DNA from: Photobacterium ganghwense
GTDB taxonomy: Bacteria > Pseudomonadota > Gammaproteobacteria > Enterobacterales > Vibrionaceae
DNA: 64,000 bases
Direction: 5' to 3'
Assembly: GCF_003025595.1 (NCBI RefSeq)
Contig: NZ_PYMI01000001.1
Span: 310,001-374,000 of the forward strand
Shown piece by piece: positions 9,525 through 17,662 of the stretch. The first letter of the stretch is position 1. The number at the start of each line of letters is the position of its first letter. Made by a program: the position numbers and the translations under genes. Below the pieces are notes generated by a model, which was not told where the DNA came from, ran no database searches, and worked only from the letters and a program-made list of their open reading frames with translations.

Positions 9525-9551
9525 AAAACGAGCCTCTCAGAGGCTCGTTTT
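9525..9551. terminator. Bidirectional terminator between ybjT and the bcr operon
   Basis: AAAACGAGCC (9525-9534) pairs with GGCTCGTTTT (9542-9551). A- and T-runs on the two sides let it end both the plus-strand ybjT transcript and the minus-strand transcript ending at 9559. Confidence 0.75.
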
Positions 9552-9558
9552 CATCGGG

Positions 9559-10248
9559 TTACTGGTGCTGAACCGGAATCTCAGGAATGGACGGCCCGGC
9601 ATTGCGCGGATACAAAATGTACTCACCGTGATATTTCACGATGGATTTATAATCGGTCACTTTAAACAGCAACAGGCCGTGCTGATACGCCACTTCAACC
9701 AGCTCACGCACATCGCCACGAACAAACAGCGACAGGGGTTTTACCATCAAGCTGTCGGCTGTGTCACCGTCAAATGCCAGTTTCGACTGAGTCGCACACA
9801 CTACCAGCGATGCCTGACCGTCGGTATGATGCGTCACCTTGCGGTTGACCTCATATTCCGTCGTGACCAGCCAGTCTTTTTCGGTCAGAGACGCATACAG
9901 CCCTGTCAGTTGTGAACGTGTAATGTCAGCGGCCTTCTCTTCAACCGCCTGTTCTGCCTCGCCACCCTTTTGGCGCGGCACACCGGCATAAGTGGCCTGA
10001 ATCTGCTGAAACTGCTGCTTCATCTGGGCCTTTGTGCCCTGACTGCGTGCCTGTTTCTGCCAGCTCACCAGTGTTGTGGCAACACTGTGATCATAGCGCT
10101 GCTGTTTGATCGCCTTGGTCACCCAAGCACTGAGAAAATGCGTTTCACTCACCGGGTTATTCGGCGTTTTACCGCTGCGGATGGCTTCCGCCAGTTCGTT
10201 TAACCCGTCGGAGACCAGCTTGCTGAGCTCCTCAATATATACAGCCAT
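9559..10248 (-). CDS. Conserved-looking protein of unknown function, bcr operon
   Basis: The 229-residue product (from ATG 10248, preceded by AAGGAAAC; longer frames start within bcr) is soluble and has no signal peptide. The N-terminal half is helical and polar (VSDGLNELAEAIRSG, KAQMKQQFQQIQATYAG); the C-terminal half looks like mixed alpha/beta (VVCATQSKLAFDGDT, HGLLLFKVTDYKSIVKYHGEY). I do not recognise a family or catalytic motif. It begins eight bases after the stop of the Bcr-type exporter gene on the same strand, so the two are almost certainly cotranscribed. A role linked to drug export or stress is only a guess from position. Confidence 0.7.
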   Translation of the reverse strand: MAVYIEELSKLVSDGLNELAEAIRSGKTPNNPVSETHFLSAWVTKAIKQQRYDHSVATTLVSWQKQARSQGTKAQMKQQFQQIQATYAGVPRQKGGEAEQAVEEKAADITRSQLTGLYASLTEKDWLVTTEYEVNRKVTHHTDGQASLVVCATQSKLAFDGDTADSLMVKPLSLFVRGDVRELVEVAYQHGLLLFKVTDYKSIVKYHGEYILYPRNAGPSIPEIPVQHQ

Positions 10249-10256
10249 GTGTTTCC

Positions 10257-11447
10257 TTATGCGTTTCGGGAAAATAACCAATAAAAGCCCGCAGATAATA
10301 CTGCACATAACGCCATGGTCAATGCCATTGGCCACGCTGTCGCATCCGGCATGGCTGCAACCAGACTACCAATAACCGAACCAGTACCAAATCGCATTGT
10401 GCCCGCCAGTGAAGACGCTGTTCCCGCCATGTGCGGATACTTCGCCAGCAAGCACGCCATGGTGTTACTCCCGATGATCGAAATAGTACCAACATACAGC
10501 ATCACCGGCACAACAACGCCCCACAGCCCCAGATCAAACACCTGACCGATAACCAGCCCTGCTCCGGCGATCAATTGAACCCCCAGACCAAAACGCAGCA
10601 TCCAGTGCGACCCTTTTTTGCGTACCAGACGGCCATTCAGGCTGGTCATCAGAATCAGGCAGACAATGTTAAGGCCAAACAGCAAACCAAAGTTTTCAGT
10701 GCTGACCTGATACAAATCGATATAAACGAATGAGCCGACCGTCAGGAAAGTAAACATCCCGGCAAACGAGAAACCGCTGCTGAAGATCAGACCGACGGCT
10801 TCTGGTGTCACCAGCATCCGGGCATAGTTCCGCAAGCTGGCGCCGAGATGAAACGGCAGGCGTTTCTCTACCGGCAGGGTTTCGGGTACTTTTCCCAGCA
10901 CCGCCAGAATGATGATGATGGCAAACAGTGCCAGCACCCAGAAAATAGAACGCCAGCCCAGCCATATCGACAGATAGCCACCGATCATCGGGGCGGCAAG
11001 CGGCGCAATCGTCATGACCAGGGTGATAAACGACATGGTGCGGGCAAACTCTTCCCGCTCAAACATATCCCGCACCAGCGCCTGAATAATGACCGCAGCA
11101 GCCGCTCCGGCAAAACCCTGAGCAGCACGTACCCATGTCAGCTGAGTAATATCCTGACTGAGCGCACTGACCACTGCCGCCGCAGCGAACAGCAACACCC
11201 CGATCATCAGTACCGGACGTCGCCCGTAGCTGTCTGCCAAAGGTCCGTGTAATAACTGACCAATCGCAAAGCCAGCAGTATAGGCCGTCAGAGTTACCTG
11301 CACAGCACCGGGTACAACCCCGAGATCTCTGGCAATGCTCGGCATCGCCGGCAGATACATATCAATCGCCAGCGGCGTCAGCGCTGCTATCGCCCCCAGG
11401 ATCAGAATCATTTGAAAACTCAGCCTAGGGCTGTCGGATGTGGTCAT
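10257..11447 (-). CDS. bcr: Bcr/CflA family multidrug efflux transporter
   Basis: The 396-residue protein is a 12-helix major facilitator of the drug:H+ antiporter type. It has TPLAIDMYLPAMPSIARDL at the N terminus, motif A GPLADSYGRRPVL between helices 2 and 3, and motif C-like APLAAPMIGGYL in helix 5, all hallmarks of Bcr/CflA proteins (bicyclomycin and sulfonamide export). In E. coli bcr lies next to rsuA; here rsuA is also nearby on the same strand but separated by two inserted genes. ATG 11447 starts the gene; the downstream unknown gene follows after eight bases. Actual drug range cannot be read from sequence. Confidence 0.88.
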   Translation of the reverse strand: MTTSDSPRLSFQMILILGAIAALTPLAIDMYLPAMPSIARDLGVVPGAVQVTLTAYTAGFAIGQLLHGPLADSYGRRPVLMIGVLLFAAAAVVSALSQDITQLTWVRAAQGFAGAAAAVIIQALVRDMFEREEFARTMSFITLVMTIAPLAAPMIGGYLSIWLGWRSIFWVLALFAIIIILAVLGKVPETLPVEKRLPFHLGASLRNYARMLVTPEAVGLIFSSGFSFAGMFTFLTVGSFVYIDLYQVSTENFGLLFGLNIVCLILMTSLNGRLVRKKGSHWMLRFGLGVQLIAGAGLVIGQVFDLGLWGVVVPVMLYVGTISIIGSNTMACLLAKYPHMAGTASSLAGTMRFGTGSVIGSLVAAMPDATAWPMALTMALCAVLSAGFYWLFSRNA

Positions 11448-11568
11448 AAAATCTCAATGCAGAAGATGAGGAAAAAGAGAGCTATTGTACGATGAATTTC
11501 ATCATTTCACTCTTTCCTAATAGGAAATGATAAGTTTCTGATGAATTGATCTTGATCACAGGTATAAA

Positions 11569-11601
11569 AATAAGCAAGCCCCGGTTCGGGGCTTGCTTAT
11601 T
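11569..11601 (-). terminator. Terminator of the PepSY gene
   Basis: AATAAGCAAGCCCC (11569-11582) pairs with GGGGCTTGCTTATT (11588-11601) around a GGTTC loop. A T-run follows on the minus strand, 35 bases past the PepSY stop codon. Confidence 0.85.
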
Positions 11602-11635
11602 ACATTAGAACAGTTTTTCCGTGACGAGCGGTTAA

Positions 11636-13141
11636 TCAGCCGAGGAATCTCGATAATGGTGCAACACGTGAGATAACCAGCCAGTCCAGCACCAGAACCG
11701 TCACAATCGCCAGGCCTGCAAGCGGAAAACAAACACCAAGTACGGCGATCACTACCATTGCGCCTTTCCAGAGTGCCGGATCATTAGGTGCTGGCGGAGG
11801 TGACAGACTCAGCTTGCCTTTCGGGCGACGTAACCACCACATCACAATGCCGCTCAGGCTGATCAGAACAAAGGACAGACACAATACCGTGTTCACCGCT
11901 TTATTTGCATACCCCATATCGCCCTCATGCAGGGCAATTCCCCATGCCATTGTTTTCGCCATCGCGGTGTAGTCAGCATATTTCACATCAGCCAGCACCT
12001 TGCCGCTGTATTGATCAATATGCATGGTGCGATCCTGCGTGGCGTCGGTAATGTCTTTCCCCATGGTACTGGCCATGATGGTGTAAATACCGGTTGCGCT
12101 CTGCGGCAGATTCAGACGGTAGTTCGTGAACCCTTCCTGACGGGCAAAAGCCGTCACGCTGTCAATGTTGACGTTGCCGACGATACCCTGTTGCAGCGAA
12201 CGAGCCGGTACTGATGTCTTCATATGATGACCTGCATGATGGCTGGTCGTATTCGCCGTGTCGGCTGCCGTCCCGGTCATCTCTTCCTCAGTGATAACGG
12301 ACATGGGCATAGGCGTTTGCTCAAGGTTCCACGGCACCTCTTCCGCTTCACCGTGATTCATTGCCGCATGGGTAACATCCGACAACGGCGCATCACCAAA
12401 GACCTCGGCAGGAAAACTGTTCCATGCCTGAACCATTTTACTGCCCCATACACCCGACCAGGAAAGGCCGGAGAGTAAAAACAACAACAGGAACACTCCC
12501 GTTACTACTCCGACATTGGCGTGAGCGTCTCGCCAGAAGGTTCGCTTGCCCTGCCCCAAACGTAGCCGGAACATCCCTGCGCGGCTGGCATTGTCGCGTG
12601 GCCACCACAGGTACAACCCGCTGACCAGCAAGATCACCCCGAAGCTGGCGGCCAGTTCAATCAGACGATCTCCGGTTTCACCAATGAGGAGTGTGCCGTG
12701 AATATCATTCGCCAACTGATACATTGTGTTATCACGCGGGATACTGCCGAGCACCTGCGCCTGATAAGGGTTTACCGTGACAAACAGCCCTTCGCCCTGT
12801 TGGGTAACAACGGCAAAACGGCTGACATCCTCAGGGGTTTTCGGCGGGAGGTATTGCTTTATGGTTGCCTCAGGAAACTGCTGGCGAACCACCTCCAGCT
12901 GCTGGCGAACCGATATTATCGGCCCGGCAGGTTCTACATGTAACAGGTTCTGATAGCGGTAATTTTCAAGGGTGCCGGCATACATCATCATCAAACCGGT
13001 AATCGCCAGCATGATAAGAAACGGCGCGACATACAATCCGGCGTAAAAATGCCAGCGCCATGCCGTCCGATAAAATGCCCGGCGTTGAGACAGGGGCGAT
13101 TGAATGTCAGATGCAGAGACCTGACACTGAGAAGTGTTCAT
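11636..13141 (-). CDS. PepSY-associated membrane protein (iron-linked flavin/ferric reductase-like family)
   Basis: The 501-residue protein has four predicted membrane helices typical of the PepSY-associated TM family: AGLYVAPFLIMLAITGLMMMY near residue 40-60, one after LIELAASFGVILLVSGLYLWWP, one near GVVTGVFLLLFLLSGLSW, and a C-terminal pair (VLCLSFVLISLSGIVMWW and VVIAVLGVCFPLAGLAIVTV). PepSY domains lie between them in the periplasm. Conserved His residues in the helix edges (WRWHFYAGLY, DIHGTLLIG, RDAHANVGVV, ALHEGDMGY) could bind haem. A His/Met-rich insert (HHAGHHMK) may bind metal. Family members are often iron-repressed and encoded near TonB receptors; the HutA gene lies 4.5 kb away. 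Start ATG 13141 has AAAGGAAA; an in-frame upstream ATG at 13177 lacks one. Function as a siderophore or haem-iron reductase is inference. Confidence 0.82.
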   Translation of the reverse strand: MNTSQCQVSASDIQSPLSQRRAFYRTAWRWHFYAGLYVAPFLIMLAITGLMMMYAGTLENYRYQNLLHVEPAGPIISVRQQLEVVRQQFPEATIKQYLPPKTPEDVSRFAVVTQQGEGLFVTVNPYQAQVLGSIPRDNTMYQLANDIHGTLLIGETGDRLIELAASFGVILLVSGLYLWWPRDNASRAGMFRLRLGQGKRTFWRDAHANVGVVTGVFLLLFLLSGLSWSGVWGSKMVQAWNSFPAEVFGDAPLSDVTHAAMNHGEAEEVPWNLEQTPMPMSVITEEEMTGTAADTANTTSHHAGHHMKTSVPARSLQQGIVGNVNIDSVTAFARQEGFTNYRLNLPQSATGIYTIMASTMGKDITDATQDRTMHIDQYSGKVLADVKYADYTAMAKTMAWGIALHEGDMGYANKAVNTVLCLSFVLISLSGIVMWWLRRPKGKLSLSPPPAPNDPALWKGAMVVIAVLGVCFPLAGLAIVTVLVLDWLVISRVAPLSRFLG

Positions 13142-13279
13142 GGTATTTCCTTTACAAAGCTGCTTTTTTAAACACACAACAAAAAACGGCTCCGCCTACT
13201 GCGCGATAAGAAGTCGCATCAGCAACGAAGTCGATGATGAATGTGTCTGATTTTTTATTTTATTGAGAGAAGTTCAGGC

Positions 13280-13666
13280 TTAGCTGAAAGATGATGTGAT
13301 GACGACCGGCGGGGCTCGGGTGATAAAAAAGGCATACTCCCAGCCTTGGGGAGTAAAGTGATACCGGTACGGGGCCAGTTCCTGATGCTTAACACCAGGG
13401 TCAAGCCATCGGTCATCAGCATGAGCCAAACTGAATAAACCAATGGGACATTGCCCGTGGGTGTCATGCTGGAACTGCTGGGTTTGCCCGTCAGCCAGTT
13501 TCACCAACTTGAAGCCACTTAAGGTACAGAGAGAAGCCCACACACCAACAGGTTGGTTATGGGCGTTGACAACCGGCATAGCAACGAGCACAAACCAGCT
13601 CAGCAGGCTGGCCAGAAACATCGTTCTGATATAAGGCGTTCTCGGTTGCATCGTTCCCTGTTGCAT
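13280..13666 (-). CDS. DUF2946-like small exported protein
   Basis: A 128-residue protein with an N-terminal hydrophobic segment (FLASLLSWFVLVAMPVVNA, a possible signal peptide ending near residue 35). The compact body has VWASLCTLSGFKLVKLADGQ and a GQCPIG motif. The spacing of the Cys residues resembles DUF2946 proteins, often found near copper or iron uptake genes, though the typical CPxC is reduced to a single Cys (CPIG). It lies upstream of the PepSY gene on the same strand (138-base gap), so the pair may share a metal-related role. Two ATGs are possible, 13666 and 13651; the latter has AGGGA five bases ahead and is the better start. Assignment is tentative. Confidence 0.6.
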   Translation of the reverse strand: MQQGTMQPRTPYIRTMFLASLLSWFVLVAMPVVNAHNQPVGVWASLCTLSGFKLVKLADGQTQQFQHDTHGQCPIGLFSLAHADDRWLDPGVKHQELAPYRYHFTPQGWEYAFFITRAPPVVITSSFS

Positions 13667-14044
13667 AAGTATTCGTAACGAAGATAGGGACGAGATAGTA
13701 AAAAGATTGGATACTGTTTACAACCAAATGTAAGAAATTAGTGACATTGTTAACAGGAAATCAGGCGTCCCATAAGCATGTAGCCAGGACACGACTTTTC
13801 TTGTCTGATTGTTCGGTGAAAATGCGAAGAAGTTGAAGAAGTTGAAGAAGTGAAGAAGTGAAGAAGTGAAGAAGTGAAGAAGTGAGAGAGTAAAAATAAA
13901 AACTGAATGATGTGGCACCCTGACCGGGCCAAGTAGAAAAAACAGGCTCTCAGCCTCTACTTACGCAGATTTAATGCTAAGAGCCATATATTCATCATAT
14001 TTAACCCACGCTCGTAAACGCAAATTAAAAGAAATCAGAGGACA
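13667..14044. other. 378-base intergenic region with an 8/9-nt microsatellite
   Basis: Lies between the start of the DUF2946-like gene and the stop of rsuA (both minus strand). Apart from the microsatellite at 13826-13883 I see no gene. Two short minus-strand frames (13918-13718 and 13932-13750) only read through the repeat and are low-complexity. Confidence 0.6.
13826..13883. repeat. GAAGAAGT microsatellite, two 9-nt and five 8-nt units
   Basis: Two GAAGAAGTT units (13826, 13835) are followed by five perfect GAAGAAGT units (13844-13883). Perfect 8-nt units are prone to slipped-strand change in copy number. The array lies 160 bases beyond the rsuA stop codon and 160 bases upstream of the DUF2946-like gene start. 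Confidence 0.9.
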
Positions 14045-14737
14045 TCAAAGAAAAGCAGCGATCTCTTCGTCGGTCAGCGGACGGTACTCACCCGGTTCCA
14101 GATCGTCATCCAGCTCAACAGCGCCGATTTTTTCACGGTGCAAGGCTTCAACCTTGTTTCCTACCGCAGCAAACATACGCTTCACCTGGTGGTATTTACC
14201 TTCAGAGATGGTAATCACCGCTTCACGCTCACCCAGAATTTCCAATTTCGCCGGGCGGGTCAGTTCTTTTTCGCCACGCAGCTGAACGCCTTGTGCAAAC
14301 TGTTCAATTACCTCTTCGGCAATCGGATCAGCCAGTTCAACGTAGTACACTTTCTCACACACATGGCGTGGGGATGTAATACGGTGAGACCACTGACCAT
14401 CATCAGTCAACAGCACCAGACCGGTGGTATCACCGTCAAGACGGCCTGCAACATGCAGTTTCTCCGGGCTGACTTCATCCAGCAACACAAAAACGGTCGG
14501 GTTGTAGTCATCGACATGTGAACAGACAAAACCGGATGGCTTGTTCAGCATAAAATAACGCGGCCCTTCAAAACGGAGTGAACGCCCGTTGAATTCGACA
14601 TCGCAATCATCCGTCACTTTCAGCGCGCCGTTCTTCACGACTTCGCCATTGACTTCAACCTGTTTATCTTTTAGCAGCTTACCCGCTTCTTTTCGGGTAA
14701 TGCCCAGTGTGGTGCACAGAAATTTATCAAGCCTCAT
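14045..14737 (-). CDS. rsuA: 16S rRNA pseudouridine(516) synthase RsuA
   Basis: The 230-residue protein has an N-terminal S4 RNA-binding domain ([20 protein letters not shown]) and a pseudouridine synthase domain with the catalytic motif GRLDGDTTG (Asp near residue 101), followed by the [17 protein letters not shown] motif of the RsuA/RluB/E/F family. It should convert U516 of 16S rRNA to pseudouridine in the cytoplasm. Length matches E. coli RsuA (231). ATG 14737 aligns with the family start and has TGGAG upstream; the frame extends to 14779 without need. In enteric bacteria rsuA sits between bcr and radD, and the same order is kept here with insertions on both sides. Confidence 0.93.
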   Translation of the reverse strand: MRLDKFLCTTLGITRKEAGKLLKDKQVEVNGEVVKNGALKVTDDCDVEFNGRSLRFEGPRYFMLNKPSGFVCSHVDDYNPTVFVLLDEVSPEKLHVAGRLDGDTTGLVLLTDDGQWSHRITSPRHVCEKVYYVELADPIAEEVIEQFAQGVQLRGEKELTRPAKLEILGEREAVITISEGKYHQVKRMFAAVGNKVEALHREKIGAVELDDDLEPGEYRPLTDEEIAAFL

Positions 14738-15061
14738 GAGGGGCTCCAGATGGTACAAAAACGCGTATTCTACCAACATCCGTCAGCGCATAACATCCTG
14801 GTCATGGAAAATGGGCTAAAATGGAATCACATCATTAAATGAGCACTGTTCATTGCTTACAGGTATCCCTTTTGGGCAAAGTAGATTTTCAGTGCTAACC
14901 TGAAACCCGTTACAAATGCATTTTCCAACTAAGCTCATAAACTAGAACATTTTTGGGTTTTTGTGGTCTGAATCAGTGGACGTGTCGGAAGATGGTTACG
15001 TATAACAGGATGTAATACCGATTCATCAAACATGATGGAGCTCAACTGCAAAGGTCAAACT
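14738..15061. other. 324-base divergent intergenic region (rsuA / GNAT gene)
   Basis: Should contain the promoters of rsuA (minus) and the acetyltransferase gene (plus). I see AT-rich stretches but no site I can assign with confidence. Confidence 0.4.
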
Positions 15062-15556
15062 ATGAAGATTTCACTTGTTGCGCCAAGTCTGTCCTCAATG
15101 GATATGCTGCTTAAGCTTGTTGGCGAATTGTTTGAATATGAAGTGCTGCCTCAGAAAAAAGAGCAAACCCAGCACGCTATTCAACAGTTGCTGAACAACC
15201 CTGAGCTTGGCCAGGCTTGGTTTATTGAAGTGGACGTTGACGGTGAAAAATTCATCGCCGGACATATTATTATCAGCTTCAGCTTTAGCCTGGAACATGG
15301 CGGCCGTATAGGCCTGATTGACCAGTTCTACCTTAAACCGGAATGGCGCCAACAAGGGATTGGTACCGAGCTAATCCCACAGGTTGAACAGCATGTTGCT
15401 TCTGCCGGGGTCAACGCCCTGTCGCTAGAGGTTAACATTGGTAACAGCGGTGCCCGTAAGTTCTATGAAAAACACGGTTTTGTACCGCGTCGTCAGTTCT
15501 GCATGATGACCAAGGTTATTAAGCCAGCTGAAATACCGCTAAATCTTGCTTCTTAA
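15062..15556 (+). CDS. GNAT family N-acetyltransferase
   Basis: A 164-residue protein of the GNAT fold. The acetyl-CoA binding motif A is clear (IDQFYLKPEWRQQGIGTELI, with the Q/R-x-x-G-x-G/A core RQQGIG), followed by motif B (ALSLEVNIGNSGARKFYEKHGF). The N-terminal half contains the expected strand-helix layout. It should transfer acetyl from acetyl-CoA to an amine on an unknown small molecule or protein. Start is ATG 15062, preceded by AAAGG; a longer frame from 15032 begins upstream of that site. It stands alone between divergent rsuA and codirectional radD, with its own terminator hairpin at 15564-15589. Confidence 0.85.
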   Translation: MKISLVAPSLSSMDMLLKLVGELFEYEVLPQKKEQTQHAIQQLLNNPELGQAWFIEVDVDGEKFIAGHIIISFSFSLEHGGRIGLIDQFYLKPEWRQQGIGTELIPQVEQHVASAGVNALSLEVNIGNSGARKFYEKHGFVPRRQFCMMTKVIKPAEIPLNLAS

Positions 15557-15563
15557 AACGTTT

Positions 15564-15594
15564 CAGGCCCTGTATGTACACAGGGCCTGCTTCA
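15564..15594 (+). terminator. Hairpin terminator after the GNAT gene
   Basis: CAGGCCCTGT (15564-15573) pairs with ACAGGGCCTG (15580-15589), eight bases after the stop codon. The tail is only weakly T-rich. Confidence 0.6.
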
Positions 15595-15794
15595 CTTGTG
15601 GTGATTTCCCCTGCTCCTCCTCTGTACCATTTTTCACGCTAATATCGGTTTACGAATCTCAGCTCTCTAATCCCTGCTGCTCCCTCATCTCTTCTCCGGC
15701 TCGCTAATTGGTGCCACAGTCTGTACACTGTCGCTTCACCAGATTTACTCTCATTGATTGTCCCGCTCTGCCGGACTGACCCTTGTTTTCAACT

Positions 15795-17540
15795 ATGTAC
15801 ACTCTTCGCCCATACCAACAAGACAGCGTTAACGCGACCATCCATTATTTCCGAAAGAACAGCACCCCAGCAGTGCTGGCTCTGCCAACCGGTGCAGGTA
15901 AAAGCCTGGTTGTTGCCGAGCTGGCTCGTATTGCGCGCGGCCGGGTATTGGTTCTGACCCACGTCAAAGAACTTGTAGAGCAAAACCATGCCAAATATGA
16001 AAGCTATGGCCTGAAAGCCTCCATTTTCTCTGCCGGCCTGGGCCGCAAAGAAACGGATCAGAAGGTGGTGTTTGCGTCTGTACAATCGATGGTTAACAGT
16101 CTGGATCAGTTTGCGAACGAGTTTTCGCTGCTGGTTATTGACGAGTGCCACCGGGTTCCGGATGACGAAAACAGTGCGTATCGCCGGGTAATCAAGCATG
16201 TGCAGGATATTAACCCCGGCATCAAAATTCTCGGATTAACCGCCACCCCATACCGGCTTGGGATGGGCTGGATTTACAAATACCATACCCGGGGTCAGGT
16301 TCGAACCGAGCAGGACAGATGCTTCCGAGATTGCATTTTTGAGCTGCCAATCCGCTACCTGTTGGATGAAGGCTTTCTCACCGAACCCAAAGTCATGGAC
16401 ATGGCCGTTATCGGCTACGACTTCTCGAGCCTGAAACCGGCCAATAACGGCCGGTTCCGGGAAGCAGATCTGGACAGCATTATCGAACAGTCGGGCCGTG
16501 CCACTCCGATGATCATTGATCAAGTCATCGACTATGCGAAAGATAGGCGGGGGGTGATGATTTTTGCTTCTACCGTCAACCACGCCAAGGAAATCATGGG
16601 CTATCTGGCAAATGAAAAGGCCGCTCTGGTGGTAGGTGACACTCCGCAAGATGAGCGGGATCGCATCATCGATGACTTCAAGCAACAGAAACTGAAATAT
16701 CTGGTGAATGTCTCGGTGCTCACCACCGGATTCGACGCGCCGCACGTGGATTTGATTGCGATTCTGCGTCCGACAGAGTCCATCAGCCTGTACCAGCAAA
16801 TTGTCGGACGCGGCCTTCGCTTGTTCGAAGGTAAAAAAGACTGCCTGGTGCTGGAATACGCCGGTAACTGTTATGACCTTTATCAGCCGGAAGTCGGTGA
16901 TCCCAAACCGGACAGTGACAGCGAAGTGATTATGGTGCCCTGCCCCGCCTGCGGCTTCAATAATAGCTTCTGGGGTAAATTAGACGCGGCAGGTTTCCTC
17001 ATTGAGCATTATGGTCGTCGCTGCCAGGGGTATTTTGAAGATGATGACACCGGCGAACGAGAAGAATGTGGTTACCGTTTCCGGGCTAAATACTGCGAAG
17101 AGTGCGGTGCCGACAACGACATAGCCGCCCGACGCTGCCATGTCTGTGATGCCGTAATGGTCGATCCGGATAAAAAACTGCGGGATGCCCTGAAACTCAA
17201 AGACGCGATGATCATGAAATGCACCGATTTGCGCCTTGAACCCGGCAAGAACAAGTTTGGCAAACCACAACTGAAAGTGATTTATGTCAGTGATGAAGGG
17301 GCGGAAATCAGCGAAGTCTGGACCTTATCGACCAAAGGGCAAAAAGACGAATTCCTGCGCAAATTTATTAACCCGCATCTGGTCGACCGCCACCGTCCGT
17401 TTACCGATACGGCTCCCACCAAAGTGGCCAATAATGAGCACCGCCTGAGGCCGCCCGAAGTGGTGATTGCCCGCAAAAATGGTCGCTTCTGGGCGATCAG
17501 AGACAAGCTGTTCGATCTGGATCAGTACCAGAAAGCCTGA
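15795..17540 (+). CDS. radD: DEAD/DEAH-box DNA repair helicase RadD (YejH)
   Basis: The 581-residue superfamily 2 helicase starts MYTLRPYQQD like RadD. Motifs in order: Walker A LPTGAGKS (residues 30-37), motif II DECH (116-119), motif III LGLTATPYR, and helicase C-terminal motifs including TTGFDAPHVDLI and QQIVGRGLR. A C-terminal part has several zinc-type cysteines (CPACGF, CGYRFR, CEECGAD, CHVCDAV). E. coli RadD is 586 residues with the same layout and helps resolve DNA recombination and repair intermediates with SSB. The frame can be opened at a TTG (15783), but ATG 15795 agrees with the family. Gene order radD-rplY is conserved in enteric bacteria, but here hutA is inserted between them on the opposite strand. 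Confidence 0.92.
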   Translation: MYTLRPYQQDSVNATIHYFRKNSTPAVLALPTGAGKSLVVAELARIARGRVLVLTHVKELVEQNHAKYESYGLKASIFSAGLGRKETDQKVVFASVQSMVNSLDQFANEFSLLVIDECHRVPDDENSAYRRVIKHVQDINPGIKILGLTATPYRLGMGWIYKYHTRGQVRTEQDRCFRDCIFELPIRYLLDEGFLTEPKVMDMAVIGYDFSSLKPANNGRFREADLDSIIEQSGRATPMIIDQVIDYAKDRRGVMIFASTVNHAKEIMGYLANEKAALVVGDTPQDERDRIIDDFKQQKLKYLVNVSVLTTGFDAPHVDLIAILRPTESISLYQQIVGRGLRLFEGKKDCLVLEYAGNCYDLYQPEVGDPKPDSDSEVIMVPCPACGFNNSFWGKLDAAGFLIEHYGRRCQGYFEDDDTGEREECGYRFRAKYCEECGADNDIAARRCHVCDAVMVDPDKKLRDALKLKDAMIMKCTDLRLEPGKNKFGKPQLKVIYVSDEGAEISEVWTLSTKGQKDEFLRKFINPHLVDRHRPFTDTAPTKVANNEHRLRPPEVVIARKNGRFWAIRDKLFDLDQYQKA

Positions 17541-17573
17541 TGCTGAAACTAAAAAATACAAAACTAAAACGAA

Positions 17574-17602
17574 AAGGCCGCATATTAATGCGGCCTTCTG
17601 TT
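17574..17602. terminator. Bidirectional terminator between radD and hutA
   Basis: AAGGCCGCAT (17574-17583) pairs with ATGCGGCCTT (17588-17597) around an ATTA loop. It lies between two converging genes, radD and hutA, and can serve both. Confidence 0.8.
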
Positions 17603-17662
17603 TATGGCTTTGGACTGATAACTTTCGTCTTATCGCTTTCGACGATTTACCTTTTGTGCCAG

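Noticed and set aside
13718-13932. Two Phe/Ser-rich minus-strand frames across the GAAGAAGT microsatellite
   Set aside because: Low-complexity translation of the repeat itself, without a ribosome site.
16236-16799. 187-codon minus-strand frame opposite radD
   Set aside because: radD motifs are complete across this stretch; the antisense frame has no family features.
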